Assembly (NCBI GenBank): GCA_015063795.1
Contig: SVTL01000017.1
Coordinates: forward strand, 1-39,892
Direction of reading: 5' to 3'
Origin: Oscillospiraceae bacterium
GTDB lineage: Bacteria > Bacillota > Clostridia > Oscillospirales > CAG-272
Length of the DNA stretch: 39,892 bases
Under the pieces are notes generated by a model. That model ran no database searches. It was given only the letters and a program-made list of their open reading frames with translations, and was not told the DNA's origin. Position numbers and translations under genes: made by a program. Positions 1 to 8,197 of the stretch are shown piece after piece. Every line of letters begins with the position of its first letter. Position 1 is the stretch's first letter.

Positions 1-140
1 TACTTACTTGCTTGCTTGTTGTGTAAAAAAAGGAATTGTCGAGTTTCCCCATCTTCAACAGCATTTCTGCTCTTGACCATGGTACTTTCTCTTTCTCTTG
101 TTGTTCAATTTTCAAGGACCGCTGTGCCTCTTTGGGATCC

Positions 141-203
141 GGGCTTTTCAGCCCCTCTCTCAAACGGCTTAGCCAGTATATCACAGTTTTTTCCGTTTGT
201 CAA
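141..203 (-). promoter_or_regulatory. Strong leftward promoter with rRNA-operon-like leader
   Basis: On the minus strand a perfect -35 TTGACA (198-203) lies 17 bp from a -10 TATACT (175-180), so transcription should start near 168 and run off the left edge. The early transcript contains a tight hairpin GGGCT-GAAA-AGCCC (141-154) and then CCTTGAAAATTGAACAA near 102-118, which resembles the (C)TTTGAAAA(C)TGAACA signature found in front of 16S rRNA and in 16S-23S spacers of Clostridia and bacilli. No ORF explains this promoter in the remaining bases. I infer the start of an rRNA (or tRNA) operon just outside the window; no mature rRNA is visible. Confidence 0.6.
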
Positions 204-231
204 GCACTTTTTCAAAAAAAGTCAAAAAAAT

Positions 232-912
232 TTATTGAGGCACCGAAAATGCCAAAATATCGCTCATCAAATCAGCATGAAAGGCCTGTTTTTCAGCCTC
301 TTTCCGCTTTCCGAGGGATGTGGCCGGTACTTTACGCAGGCAAAGAATCACGTTTTCGGGGACATTGCGATACGCTTCGGCAAAAAAGGCTGCAAAGTCG
401 GTGTCCCAGAAGCGGACGCCGTATCCGTCCTCCGAACGCGGGTCGTCGAGTTTTTCAAACGCCCCCAGCGCTTTCATCTCCTCATACAGCGAGGGATCGA
501 GCACGCATATGTAGCAATCGCCGGCCAGAAACTGCAGATCGAACTGCTGGCGCGCATCGGCCATATAGTCCATATCCACATAAAAATCGTCGATGCCCTG
601 CTCACGCGCGGCGGCTTTTGCCTCCTCGGCCTGCTGATTGTTCATCAAAAACAGCGTCAGCACCTGAGCGTTTTTCTCACCGTCGCCGTGGTAATCGTTT
701 TTCATGACCTGCTCCAGCGATGACTCCATCTGCTCGACCTGTGTTCCGCCCAGCGAGACTGGACCGGCATACATCAGATACGCATCGATCTTATCCTTCT
801 GCACCATCTGCGAGATGGCGACGGCAAAGAAAACGGCGAAGAAGATCCCCAGCAGCGTATGCGTTTTATAATAATACCAATAATTTTCCAGCCAGCTTTT
901 GATCTTGTTCAT
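232..912 (-). CDS. Unknown membrane-anchored protein, 226 aa
   Basis: I do not recognise the family. The protein starts with a short basic/aromatic N-terminus (KSWLENYWYYYKTHTLLG), followed by one hydrophobic helix at about residues 19-35. The rest is a soluble, acidic domain, probably extracytoplasmic (type II topology). The soluble part has mixed alpha/beta character and no cysteine motif or catalytic signature I can name. An AAAGGA ribosome site precedes ATG at 912. It lies 55 bp downstream of the aminotransferase stop on the same strand with no terminator between, so it is probably co-transcribed with it. No hairpin terminator follows; the AT-rich stretch after its stop leads into the strong leftward promoter at 175-203. 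Confidence 0.75.
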   Translation of the reverse strand: MNKIKSWLENYWYYYKTHTLLGIFFAVFFAVAISQMVQKDKIDAYLMYAGPVSLGGTQVEQMESSLEQVMKNDYHGDGEKNAQVLTLFLMNNQQAEEAKAAAREQGIDDFYVDMDYMADARQQFDLQFLAGDCYICVLDPSLYEEMKALGAFEKLDDPRSEDGYGVRFWDTDFAAFFAEAYRNVPENVILCLRKVPATSLGKRKEAEKQAFHADLMSDILAFSVPQ

Positions 913-967
913 CTTCGCCGTTTCCTTTCCTATTATATATACAAAGAATTGCCTGTCCGTTTTCGCC

Positions 968-2155
968 TTACAGCATGGCCTTTGCGGTCGCGGACAAAAT
1001 TTCGATTCCCTTTACGATCTGCTCGTCGGTGGGGGTGGAATAATTGAGACGGAAGGAGCTTGAAGGCGCCGACTCGTCGCAGTTGAAGGCGGTACCCGGC
1101 ACCACAGCCACTTTATTCTCGATGGCTTTTTTGACGAAAGCGTTCATATCCACCGACTCGGGAAGCGTTGCCCACACAAACAGACCGCCCTGCGGACGGG
1201 TGTAGGAAACCGCCTTCGGCATGGTCTTGTCCAGCGTATCCAGCATCAGACCGCATTTGTGACCGTACAGACGGCGGATGCTTTCGATGTGGGCATCCAG
1301 ATCGCACTCGGTCATATAGCGATGGCAGAGGATCTGGAAGAAGATGTTGGTATGTACATCGGTGACCTGCTTGGCGACCACCATCTTCTGCATAACTGCC
1401 TCGGGCGCGATCACATAGCCGATGCGCATGCCGGCCGACAGAATCTTGGAGAAGGAGGAGGAATAGATCACGATGCCCTCCTCATCCATGCTCTTCAGCG
1501 TGGGGATGTCCTCGCCGTCGAAGCGCAGCTCACCGTAGGGGTTGTCCTCATAGATCATCACGCCGTACTGCTTGCAGAGCGCATAGATCGCCTTGCGGTT
1601 CTCCAGCGGCAGAGTGGTGCCCAGCGGATTGTGGAAGGTGGGAATCAGATAGAGCATACGCACGTTCTTCTCGGTTTTGAATACGTTTTCCAGCGCTTCC
1701 AGATCCAGACCGTCCTCTTTACGGTCCACGCCCACGATGCGGGTGTTATACGAACGGAAGGAATTGAGCGCACCAATGAAGCTGGGCTGCTCGCTGACGA
1801 TCACATCGCCCTCGTTGCAGAGGACCTTGGCGGACAGATCCAGACACTGCTGACCGCCCGTGGTGATGAGCGTGGCATCAAAGTCGCGGCCGATGCCGAA
1901 TTTCTCCTTCATACGGGCCGCCACTGCCTGACGCAGGGGGGTATAGCCCTCCGTGACGCTGTACTGCAGCGCCTGAGTGGACATATTCTCAAAAATATCG
2001 CGGGATAAAAGCGCCAGCTGGTCCACGGGGAAGGACTGGGCCGACGGATTGCCTGCCGCCAGCGAGATCACCGTTGGATCGGCGAGGCTCTTGAAGATCT
2101 CGCGGATGGCCGAGGGCTTCATGTTTTTGATCTTATCGGAAAAGATATATTCCAT
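968..2155 (-). CDS. PLP-dependent aminotransferase, class I/II (MocR/LysN-like fold type I)
   Basis: Cytoplasmic fold-type I aminotransferase of 395 residues. Visible signatures are the TTGGQQCLDL cofactor-phosphate region near 98-107, the HNPLGT segment with N176, the EDNPYGEL segment with D204 (which pairs with the PLP pyridine nitrogen) and Y207, the Schiff-base lysine K237 in SSSFSK, and R244 in AGMRIGY. The short N-terminal segment and overall pattern match stand-alone aminotransferases related to 2-aminoadipate transaminase (LysN) and the C-terminal domain of MocR regulators; there is no GntR DNA-binding domain. The amino-acid substrate cannot be read from sequence. Start: ATG at 2155, preceded by AAAGGA. 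Its promoter is at 2209-2238, back to back with the plus-strand promoter at 2279-2307. Confidence 0.9.
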   Translation of the reverse strand: MEYIFSDKIKNMKPSAIREIFKSLADPTVISLAAGNPSAQSFPVDQLALLSRDIFENMSTQALQYSVTEGYTPLRQAVAARMKEKFGIGRDFDATLITTGGQQCLDLSAKVLCNEGDVIVSEQPSFIGALNSFRSYNTRIVGVDRKEDGLDLEALENVFKTEKNVRMLYLIPTFHNPLGTTLPLENRKAIYALCKQYGVMIYEDNPYGELRFDGEDIPTLKSMDEEGIVIYSSSFSKILSAGMRIGYVIAPEAVMQKMVVAKQVTDVHTNIFFQILCHRYMTECDLDAHIESIRRLYGHKCGLMLDTLDKTMPKAVSYTRPQGGLFVWATLPESVDMNAFVKKAIENKVAVVPGTAFNCDESAPSSSFRLNYSTPTDEQIVKGIEILSATAKAML

Positions 2156-2208
2156 ATGGATTTCCTTTCACGGCCGTTTTGTCGGCCTGTTTTCGTCTGA
2201 TTTCTTCT

Positions 2209-2238
2209 ATTTTAGCACAAAGATATGGGCTTTTTCAA
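2209..2238 (-). promoter_or_regulatory. Promoter of aminotransferase operon
   Basis: The minus strand reads TTGAAA (2233-2238), an 18-bp spacer, then TGC-TAAAAT with the -10 at 2209-2214. The TGn just before the -10 makes an extended -10 box. The predicted start is about 45 nt upstream of the gene. Confidence 0.7.
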
Positions 2239-2278
2239 GCATTTGTGTGAATTTTACATGAAAAAGCGGGCAAAACGA

Positions 2279-2307
2279 TTGTATAAAATTTCTTTTTGTG
2301 ATACAAT
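2279..2307 (+). promoter_or_regulatory. Promoter of the 2349-3897 gene pair
   Basis: TTGTAT (2279-2284), a 17-bp spacer and TACAAT (2302-2307), ending 41 bp before the ATG at 2349. It is divergent from the aminotransferase promoter, with the two -35 boxes about 40 bp apart, so a shared regulator site is possible, but none is evident. Confidence 0.7.
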
Positions 2308-2348
2308 AGGGGATACAAAGAAACCATCGTATTCAGAAAGGGATCATC

Positions 2349-3257
2349 ATGGACGAAGAACGCAAATCCTTTACCGAGCAGGACCTCCTCGACGGCAAGC
2401 GAGGCTCCTTTTCCGATTTCTGCAGACGGCACAACATCACCGTCGGCGGCAGCATCAAATTCACGCTCAAGGCCCTCATCTTTCTCTTTGTCGCCACCGT
2501 TTACGCCCTGCTGTTCTGGCGCATGATGACCGCCCGCGTCCCTGCCGAGGTGAAACGGTATCTCTGGACCGAAGAAGCCCTTGCCCTCTATCAGACTTCC
2601 CCCGACGACTTTGCCGTTTACAAGCACGGCAACGGCACGCGCATCGTGGACGATTGCGGCATCACAATGGAAAACGGCAGCCGCGCGATGGTTGACGGCT
2701 CGTTTACGTTAGAAGAGGTGTTGTATGCGGAAAGCGCCAAGGAGATCCAGTTCACCGTCCGCTACAACAACAGCACCGTCAAATATCTGACCGAGGCTTA
2801 CCGTCTCGCAAGCGCCCCCGAGGGCGAGCCCTTCATCTATATGCTCACAGACGATCAGGGCAAGCGCTACACCGAATATGTGTATGCCCCCTTTTCCAAG
2901 GCCATGTACAACTACCGCCGCATCCTCTTCAAGGACGTGGATCTGACCGATCTGACCGACCTGACGCTGGAGATCTACTACATCGGCGACGTGAACCCGG
3001 CTACCGCGCCCTACTGCACCATCCCGGTCTATGTGGCCGACACACCCATCCGCGACTTCCCCGAAAAGGGCAAATACATGACCTACACCGCCTATGAGAC
3101 CTTTGCCTCCGCCGCCGATCCCACCCAGACCGAGGTGAAGGAATACACCGAATACATCCTCTTCCCCTTAGAGGACTATTCGCTCTCCCGTTCGATCGCC
3201 GACACCCCCTACGGCGACTTCCGCACGCCCCCATCTTATCTTGTAAAAGGAAACTGA
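2349..3257 (+). CDS. Unknown single-pass membrane protein, 302 aa
   Basis: No family recognised. A charged cytoplasmic N-terminus of about 36 residues is followed by one hydrophobic helix at about 37-59 (FTLKALIFLFVATVYALLFW), then a soluble domain of about 240 residues, probably outside the membrane. That domain is rich in Tyr, Thr and Asp and looks mainly beta; it ends in a hydrophilic tail. An AAAGGGA ribosome site supports ATG 2349. The stop is 1 bp from the next start (3259), so the two are very likely translated from one message and may act together. Confidence 0.8.
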   Translation: MDEERKSFTEQDLLDGKRGSFSDFCRRHNITVGGSIKFTLKALIFLFVATVYALLFWRMMTARVPAEVKRYLWTEEALALYQTSPDDFAVYKHGNGTRIVDDCGITMENGSRAMVDGSFTLEEVLYAESAKEIQFTVRYNNSTVKYLTEAYRLASAPEGEPFIYMLTDDQGKRYTEYVYAPFSKAMYNYRRILFKDVDLTDLTDLTLEIYYIGDVNPATAPYCTIPVYVADTPIRDFPEKGKYMTYTAYETFASAADPTQTEVKEYTEYILFPLEDYSLSRSIADTPYGDFRTPPSYLVKGN

Positions 3258-3258
3258 T

Positions 3259-3897
3259 ATGATCGCATCCATTCAAAAAGCCACCATCGCCTACCGCTGT
3301 CCCCATTGCGGACTTGCCATTTTAGCCGAGGTTGATCCCTTCATTCTCGGCAAGGACATGCTCCGCCTCAAGTGCGACTGCGGCGAAAGCGAGCTTCTCA
3401 TCGTCCGCTCCCTCGACGGCAAGGTGCGCCTTACTGTCCCCTGCATCCTCTGCCCCCAGAGCCACAACTACACCCTTTCGGGCAACGTCTTCTTCGAAAA
3501 GGAGCTGTTCACGCTGGGCTGTACCTATTCCGGCATCGACATCTGCTTCATCGGCCAGAAGGAGCAGGTGGCCAAGCGGCTGGAGGAAAGTGAGAAGGAG
3601 CTGCTGGATCTTCTGGGCGACACCGATTTTGCCGATATCCCCCGCGACAGCGACCGCTCCGCCGAATTTTTCGCCGAACAGGTGTCGGATGTGATCGCCT
3701 ATATGCTCGCCGAGCTGTCTGAGGAGAAGAAGATCCACTGCCGCTGCCCCGAGGACAACGGACGCTACTCCTTTTCCTACACCGGCAAGGGCGTGAAGAT
3801 TGTTTGTGACTGCTGCGGCGCGGAAAAAGAGGTGGAGGTCAACAACATCATGACCGCCAACGACTTTCTGCAGACCGACGAGCTGACGCTGGAATAA
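3259..3897 (+). CDS. Unknown cytoplasmic protein with zinc-ribbon-like Cys pairs, 212 aa
   Basis: No family firmly recognised. The N-terminus has CPHCG (residues about 14-18) and CDCG (about 39-42), spaced like a zinc ribbon, and CILC follows near 61-64. A helical acidic middle part (about 97-150) precedes a second cysteine cluster, CRC near 159 and CDCCG near 181-185. There is no signal peptide or membrane helix. The arrangement suggests two small metal-binding modules joined by a helical linker. It starts 1 bp after the upstream membrane protein, a spacing that suggests translational coupling. A CpXC-type domain is possible but I cannot confirm it by eye. Confidence 0.8.
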   Translation: MIASIQKATIAYRCPHCGLAILAEVDPFILGKDMLRLKCDCGESELLIVRSLDGKVRLTVPCILCPQSHNYTLSGNVFFEKELFTLGCTYSGIDICFIGQKEQVAKRLEESEKELLDLLGDTDFADIPRDSDRSAEFFAEQVSDVIAYMLAELSEEKKIHCRCPEDNGRYSFSYTGKGVKIVCDCCGAEKEVEVNNIMTANDFLQTDELTLE

Positions 3898-3930
3898 AAA
3901 TCGCCGAACCTTTTTGGCTTCTCCGCATAG

Positions 3931-3959
3931 TATAATACCAAGAGGCGGAAAAAACCGCC
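3931..3959 (+). promoter_or_regulatory. Possible promoter and 5' hairpin of the 46-aa peptide gene
   Basis: A perfect TATAAT -10 lies at 3931-3936, but the -35 is poor (TTTTTG at 3911-3916, only 14 bp away). The transcript would start about where a small hairpin GGCGG-A6-CCGCC (3944-3959) begins. Confidence 0.4.
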
Positions 3960-3987
3960 CCATTGAAAGAAGGAGGAGCTTACAAGA

Positions 3988-4128
3988 ATGAACTGCCTGT
4001 GCAATCTTTTCGGCGGCGACAACATCTGGCTTCTGATCGCCATCGTGCTGATTCTCTTCGCTGTCTGCGGCTGCAATTCCTATGGAAATAGCTGCTACAA
4101 TCCTTGCGCCAACAGCTGCGGCTGCTGA
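3988..4128 (+). CDS. 46-aa cysteine-rich membrane peptide
   Basis: Small ORF with a very strong ribosome site, AAGGAGGAG, ending 9 bp before ATG 3988. The peptide begins MNCLCNLFGGDN, has one hydrophobic helix at about residues 13-26 (IWLLIAIVLILFAV), and ends in a Cys/Asn/Gly tail with 6 cysteines (CGCNSYGNSCYNPC, then CGC). There are 8 cysteines in 46 residues. Similar tiny peptides made of a short helix plus Cys-rich tail are common and largely uncharacterised in Clostridia (family knowledge, from memory). The ideal ribosome site, dedicated bidirectional terminator 20 bp downstream and codon pattern argue that it is real. Function unknown; metal binding or envelope/spore-coat roles would be guesses. 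Confidence 0.75.
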   Translation: MNCLCNLFGGDNIWLLIAIVLILFAVCGCNSYGNSCYNPCANSCGC

Positions 4129-4139
4129 GTATATAAGCC

Positions 4140-4174
4140 AAAAAACGAGGGCTGTCACTTGACAGCCCTTTTTT
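4140..4174. terminator. Bidirectional intrinsic terminator
   Basis: GGGCTGTC-ACTT-GACAGCCC stem (4149-4168) flanked by A6 on the left (4140-4145) and T6 on the right (4169-4174). It can end the plus-strand 46-aa peptide transcript and the minus-strand amidohydrolase transcript. Confidence 0.9.
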
Positions 4175-4203
4175 GTATGGAAAAATGACGCCCGACGAAA
4201 CCC

Positions 4204-5355
4204 TTACGCCTGATAAACGATCCTGCCGTCGATGACGGTGTACAGCGAACGGGCGGCCACCGCCAGCAGCGGATCGTCGCTCCAGACGACAACGTCGCCG
4301 TCCTTTCCGACCTCCAGACTTCCCACGCGGTCGGCAATGCCGTTGGCCTCGGCGGGGTTGATGGTGATCGCCCTCCAGCCCTCCTCATAAGGCAGACCGT
4401 CTCTGACGGCGAGACCGGCGCACAGCGGCAGAAATTCGATGGGGGTTTCGGGCGAATCGGTGGTGATGCTGACCTTCACGCCCGCCTTGTGCAGAACGCC
4501 GGCGGTGGAGAAGGCCTTGTTCTTGACTTCCGACTTGGACTTGCGTCCCAGCGTGGGGCCGACAAAGGCGGGATAGCCCTCCTTGGCCAGCTCCTCGGCG
4601 ATCACCTCACCGTCGGTGCAGTGATCCAGCGTCAAAAGCAGATCAAACTCCTTCGCGATGCGGATGGAGGTGAGAATGTCATCGGCGCGGTGCGCATGAG
4701 CCTTCAGCGGAATCTCCTTTTTCAGAACCGGGATCATGGCCTCCAGCTTCGGATCAAAGGCAGGCTCCTTGCCCGATTCCTTCATCTTCAGGTAATTGCG
4801 CGAGCGGATCAGCAGGCTGCGGAGCATCGAGGCAACCGCCGTTCTCGTCATGGGTGCAGCGTGTCTTCCCACACCGTAAACACCCTTGGGATTCTCGCCG
4901 AAGGCGCACTTCATGGCCATCGGATATTTCACGATCATATCGTCCACGCGGTTGCCGTAGGTCTTGATGGCGGCAAAGGTACCGCCCACCACATTGCAGC
5001 TGCCGGGACCGGTGCAGGCGGTGGTGATGCCTCCCTTCACGGCTTCCTTGAATTCCTCCTCCTGCGGGTAGATGCCGTCGATGGCGCGCAGCTGGGGGGA
5101 GATCGGATCGGTCTTCTCGCTCAGGTCCAGACCGTCCTGCTTGATGACCGAATTCCAGAGACCGATGTGGCTGTGGGGCTCCACGCATCCGGGCGTGACC
5201 AAATGCCCCTCCGCATCGATGACGGTGTCGGCCTGCACGCTCGACTCACCGCTTCCGAGAGCGGCGATCTTGCCGTCGTCGCCGATGAGAACATAGCCTC
5301 TTTCAATATCCTCGCCCACCATGGGCTTGATGTGTCCGTTTTTGATCAAAAGCAT
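4204..5355 (-). CDS. Amidohydrolase family protein (imidazolonepropionase-like)
   Basis: Metal-dependent hydrolase of 383 residues with the usual layout: an N-terminal beta-sandwich half (LLIKNGHIKPM..GDDGKI), a TIM-barrel core, and the C-terminal sandwich half (GSLEVGKDGDVVVWSDDPL). Metal ligands expected for the family are visible: the HSH pair (H61, H63), HAH (H220, H222), H245 in LDHCTDG, and D300 in TTDSP. The substrate is not determinable; stand-alone cytoplasmic members of this group act on cyclic amides, peptides or xenobiotics. Start ATG 5355 has an AAGGAGG site close upstream. It is downstream of a small unknown gene on the same strand, separated by 104 bp that contains a 9-bp hairpin. 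Confidence 0.9.
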   Translation of the reverse strand: MLLIKNGHIKPMVGEDIERGYVLIGDDGKIAALGSGESSVQADTVIDAEGHLVTPGCVEPHSHIGLWNSVIKQDGLDLSEKTDPISPQLRAIDGIYPQEEEFKEAVKGGITTACTGPGSCNVVGGTFAAIKTYGNRVDDMIVKYPMAMKCAFGENPKGVYGVGRHAAPMTRTAVASMLRSLLIRSRNYLKMKESGKEPAFDPKLEAMIPVLKKEIPLKAHAHRADDILTSIRIAKEFDLLLTLDHCTDGEVIAEELAKEGYPAFVGPTLGRKSKSEVKNKAFSTAGVLHKAGVKVSITTDSPETPIEFLPLCAGLAVRDGLPYEEGWRAITINPAEANGIADRVGSLEVGKDGDVVVWSDDPLLAVAARSLYTVIDGRIVYQA

Positions 5356-5411
5356 CTGTTTTTCCTCCTTGTCCGCCTTTTTTAAAACAAAACGGCGTAT
5401 GTAACAGTCAA

Positions 5412-5436
5412 GGCCGATGCTTTTTTTGCGTCGGCC
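5412..5436 (-). other. Hairpin between two minus-strand genes
   Basis: GGCCGATGC (5412-5420), a seven-base loop and GCGTCGGCC (5428-5436) form a 9-bp stem with one G-U pair. There is no U-tract on the minus strand, so it is at best a weak terminator or processing hairpin between the 106-aa gene and the amidohydrolase gene. Confidence 0.45.
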
Positions 5437-5459
5437 CTGTTGGTTTTTCTTTTATGCGG

Positions 5460-5780
5460 TTATGCGGTTGCGGTGCCATTGAGACGGTCCAGCCAGATCA
5501 AGCCGATATCCATCGCCTCATACAAGCCCTTCTTGTCAAACTGCTTGACCACACGCTCATGCGGGGGCAGCTTGGTGTCGGTGCTGACGATCTGAAGCAG
5601 CACGCGGTCGGGAACTTCGATCTCCTTGCCGTCCGTGCTCTTTTCCTTGGTGTTGGACAGCACCATCATAAACAGAATAAAATTATCGTTCATGCTACCG
5701 TAGCAATAGGTATTGCCCTGGCGCACGAGAGGCTTGCCGCGAAAGACAAGATGATTCAGGTCACCCTTTTTTTCAGCCAT
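5460..5780 (-). CDS. Unknown small cytoplasmic protein, 106 aa
   Basis: Not recognised. It is a soluble, compact protein of 106 residues with a predicted beta-rich core (KPLVRQGNTYCYGSMND, FILFMMVLSN, RVLLQIVSTD) and a C-terminal amphipathic helix (GLYEAMDIGLIWLDRLNG). It has no cysteine clusters, membrane helix or signal peptide. Start ATG 5780 has an AAAGGA site, and it has its own strong promoter at 5810-5838, so it is the first gene of a possible two-gene unit with the amidohydrolase. Nothing in the neighbourhood gives its job away. Confidence 0.75.
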   Translation of the reverse strand: MAEKKGDLNHLVFRGKPLVRQGNTYCYGSMNDNFILFMMVLSNTKEKSTDGKEIEVPDRVLLQIVSTDTKLPPHERVVKQFDKKGLYEAMDIGLIWLDRLNGTATA

Positions 5781-5809
5781 GCAATCACATCCTTTTCATT
5801 TCTTTCTTT

Positions 5810-5838
5810 ATCATACAGTATGATACGCTTTTTGTCAA
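5810..5838 (-). promoter_or_regulatory. Near-consensus promoter of the 106-aa protein gene
   Basis: On the minus strand TTGACA (5833-5838), 17 bp, TATGAT (5810-5815). It starts about 30 nt before the ATG at 5780 and lies just after the esterase lipoprotein stop, allowing independent expression. Confidence 0.85.
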
Positions 5839-5914
5839 GGAAATATCGTCAAAAACGATCCTACTTTTTTGCGTTTTTTCGCAAACAGAGGTGGTGTATC
5901 CGCTTTTTCCCCTC

Positions 5915-8137
5915 TCATTCGGCGGCAACGATCTTCAGCCAGTCCAATTCGCCGGCAAAGTTGATGTTGGCGTTCTCGCTGCCGTATCGCCCGAAGAGAT
6001 TGGTGAAGGTCACATCAAACGAAGGAGCGGCCACCTCGCTGACGATGCTGTCGTTCATCTGCAGGCTGACCATGCGGCTGTCGGGATCGTAGGACAGGAT
6101 CCAGCTGCAGACCTCCTTGTTCTTCTCGGCAAAGTCGCCGTAGGGGATCAGAAAGCTGGTGCCCGCCTCGGTGACAAAGCGGATCGCATGCCCCAAAGCG
6201 TCCGACCACGGGGCCAGATAGATGTATCCTGCCGTATCGTAATTCTGCCCCAACAGGCAGGAGTCGCCGTAAAGATTGCCCCGCCACTGGATCGACCAGG
6301 CAAAGGACGAGGAGAGGCGGATCGGCTTTTCCAATTCAAAATCCACGCTGCGGTCCTTTTTCACAAACACGCTGTTGTCATAGAACTCGTAGCCGCCCTC
6401 GGACGGGGAGAGCTCGGAGCGGGTGAGGGAATTGAGACCTTCCTTTTCGTCCAGACTGCCGTCAAAGCGCCAGCCGTACTCCACCTTGGTAAAGTGCGTT
6501 TCGACCTTCTCCTCCTCGGCGATGTGAACCGTCACTTCCACGGAAAAAGCACCGCAGACCGCCTTCACCGTCATCGTCTGGGGCTGCGCGTTTTGGCGGA
6601 TCGTCAGCAGCCCGAAGCGGTCCACGGAAGCCAGCCGCTCATCGGAAACATACAGCTTCAGTTCGGGGATGTCCGCGTAATAGGGCTCGCAGAGGGGCGT
6701 CAGACGGTAGGAGCTGCCGGGCGTGAGGACAAGCTCGCTTCCGTTTTCCAGCGCATCCCGCCCGTTTTCGGAAAGCAGCGTGAAGGAGGTCACCGCCTTA
6801 TCGGCATCGGGCGACATCCAGCGGATGAAGGTCTCCGCCGCCTCCTGACCGATGCGGTTGTATCCTCTCTGGGTGAAGCTCATGTTGTCTTCCTGCATCA
6901 GACCGTTGTCCGCCGAAGCCGTCTCGCTCACGCGCGTCAGCAACAAGATATCGCTCTGCTCGCGGCAGAGGGCATACTGCGCCGCGCGGACGGGCAGCAT
7001 ATCGCTCATGATGCCCAGCGCCACGCTTTCCGCATCCGATTCCATCCGCCAGCTTCTCGCAGGGATCAATCCGAACCCGCCGATGTCATACCGGCTCTTC
7101 AACGCATCGCGCAGCAGCAGGACATTCTTTTCATAGCTGACCTCGTCGGTCCCGGCCGCCATATCCCATTCGCCCTGCATGAACAGGCAGGCGGTGCTTC
7201 TTAACAAATAGGAAGGGCTTTCCTTCAGCATGGCAACGCAGGCATCCAGATCGTTCTCCATCTCGGCATAGATCTCGCCGCCGGGCGCCCAGCTGTCCGC
7301 ACCCCGGCCGGTGGCCGTTGCCTGAACAAAGAGCACCTTGCGCCCCGTCTTCTGATGCCACGTCTGACCGAAGGCGGCAGCAAACCCGCTCTTGCCTCCC
7401 GACAGCGACATCATCGACGTTCCCTGCGCATCGGCCAGATAGACCGTTCCCTCCTCGGGCTTCACCGACTCCTCGGCGTTTCCGCCCTCACCGGCGGCAT
7501 TGCTCTGCCCGGCGATGACAAACAGATCCAGCACAGCCTTCACCGTGCGGTTGACCGTCCATTCACCCACGATCTCGCCCGCGCTGTTTTTCCCCGTGAT
7601 CGTCACCGGGCTGTCGGACACCTGTTTTACCACCGCAAGACCGCTTGCATCCACCGCGATCACCGTCGGATTGGAGCTCTCAAAGGAGACCGCCTCCCCG
7701 TTTTCGACCGAGAAGCGGTAGCGGTCGTCATAGGCAAGCTCTAAGCCGCTCGAGCGGTTTTTCACGAATGTGACCGTGTAGGTGGTCTCGATGCCATCCT
7801 TGGAAAGATGCACCCTCGCCTCGCAGGAGGAGGCGCCGTTTTCAAGCATTGCCTGCTCAACGGTCATCTCCGCCCCCTTTTCGGGAGAGGCGGTGACCTG
7901 CGGCAGATAGGGATTGCCCTCGGGCAGCAGGATCTGATAGGTGCGCTTGCCCGGCAGGAAGCGGAAGTCATACCCGCCGTCCAGCGTCAGAGACGTCAGA
8001 CGGGGCGCGCCCTCGGGCACATCGTTTTCCTCAACGACGGAGGAAGCATCCTCCTCACCCCCGTCCGACGAGCAGGCGCTGAGCAGAAGCGTCGGCAGCA
8101 GGAGAGAGAGGAGCAGCCAAAACATTACCTTTTTCAT
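5915..8137 (-). CDS. Secreted lipoprotein with SASA-type (sialate O-acetylesterase/CE6-like) domain
   Basis: 740-residue cell-surface lipoprotein. The signal peptide ends in the lipobox LLLSAC with C22. A cadherin-like beta sandwich (about 45-125) and an Ig-like/BIG2-type segment (about 135-197) are followed by an SGNH-like SASA domain: GQSN with nucleophile S212 and QGEWD at 321-325. Another Ig-like segment (about 455-560) and a LamG/concanavalin-like C-terminus (about 575-738) probably bind polysaccharide. The catalytic His block normally reads D-x-x-H-F-x-Q-x-G-Y; here it reads D417-N-M-S420-F-T-Q-R-G-Y, so the usual His looks replaced by Ser. The open frame extends upstream to a TTG at 8284, but a near-perfect promoter (8198-8226) lies inside that stretch, so I place the start at ATG 8137, where the signal peptide begins. 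ATG 8143, two codons earlier, is an alternative. No clear ribosome site is visible. Confidence 0.85.
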   Translation of the reverse strand: MKKVMFWLLLSLLLPTLLLSACSSDGGEEDASSVVEENDVPEGAPRLTSLTLDGGYDFRFLPGKRTYQILLPEGNPYLPQVTASPEKGAEMTVEQAMLENGASSCEARVHLSKDGIETTYTVTFVKNRSSGLELAYDDRYRFSVENGEAVSFESSNPTVIAVDASGLAVVKQVSDSPVTITGKNSAGEIVGEWTVNRTVKAVLDLFVIAGQSNAAGEGGNAEESVKPEEGTVYLADAQGTSMMSLSGGKSGFAAAFGQTWHQKTGRKVLFVQATATGRGADSWAPGGEIYAEMENDLDACVAMLKESPSYLLRSTACLFMQGEWDMAAGTDEVSYEKNVLLLRDALKSRYDIGGFGLIPARSWRMESDAESVALGIMSDMLPVRAAQYALCREQSDILLLTRVSETASADNGLMQEDNMSFTQRGYNRIGQEAAETFIRWMSPDADKAVTSFTLLSENGRDALENGSELVLTPGSSYRLTPLCEPYYADIPELKLYVSDERLASVDRFGLLTIRQNAQPQTMTVKAVCGAFSVEVTVHIAEEEKVETHFTKVEYGWRFDGSLDEKEGLNSLTRSELSPSEGGYEFYDNSVFVKKDRSVDFELEKPIRLSSSFAWSIQWRGNLYGDSCLLGQNYDTAGYIYLAPWSDALGHAIRFVTEAGTSFLIPYGDFAEKNKEVCSWILSYDPDSRMVSLQMNDSIVSEVAAPSFDVTFTNLFGRYGSENANINFAGELDWLKIVAAE

Positions 8138-8197
8138 ATACATAACCCATGCCGCGGTAAGCGGCCGTTTTTCCCGATTGTTTTCTTTCGTCCCTCC

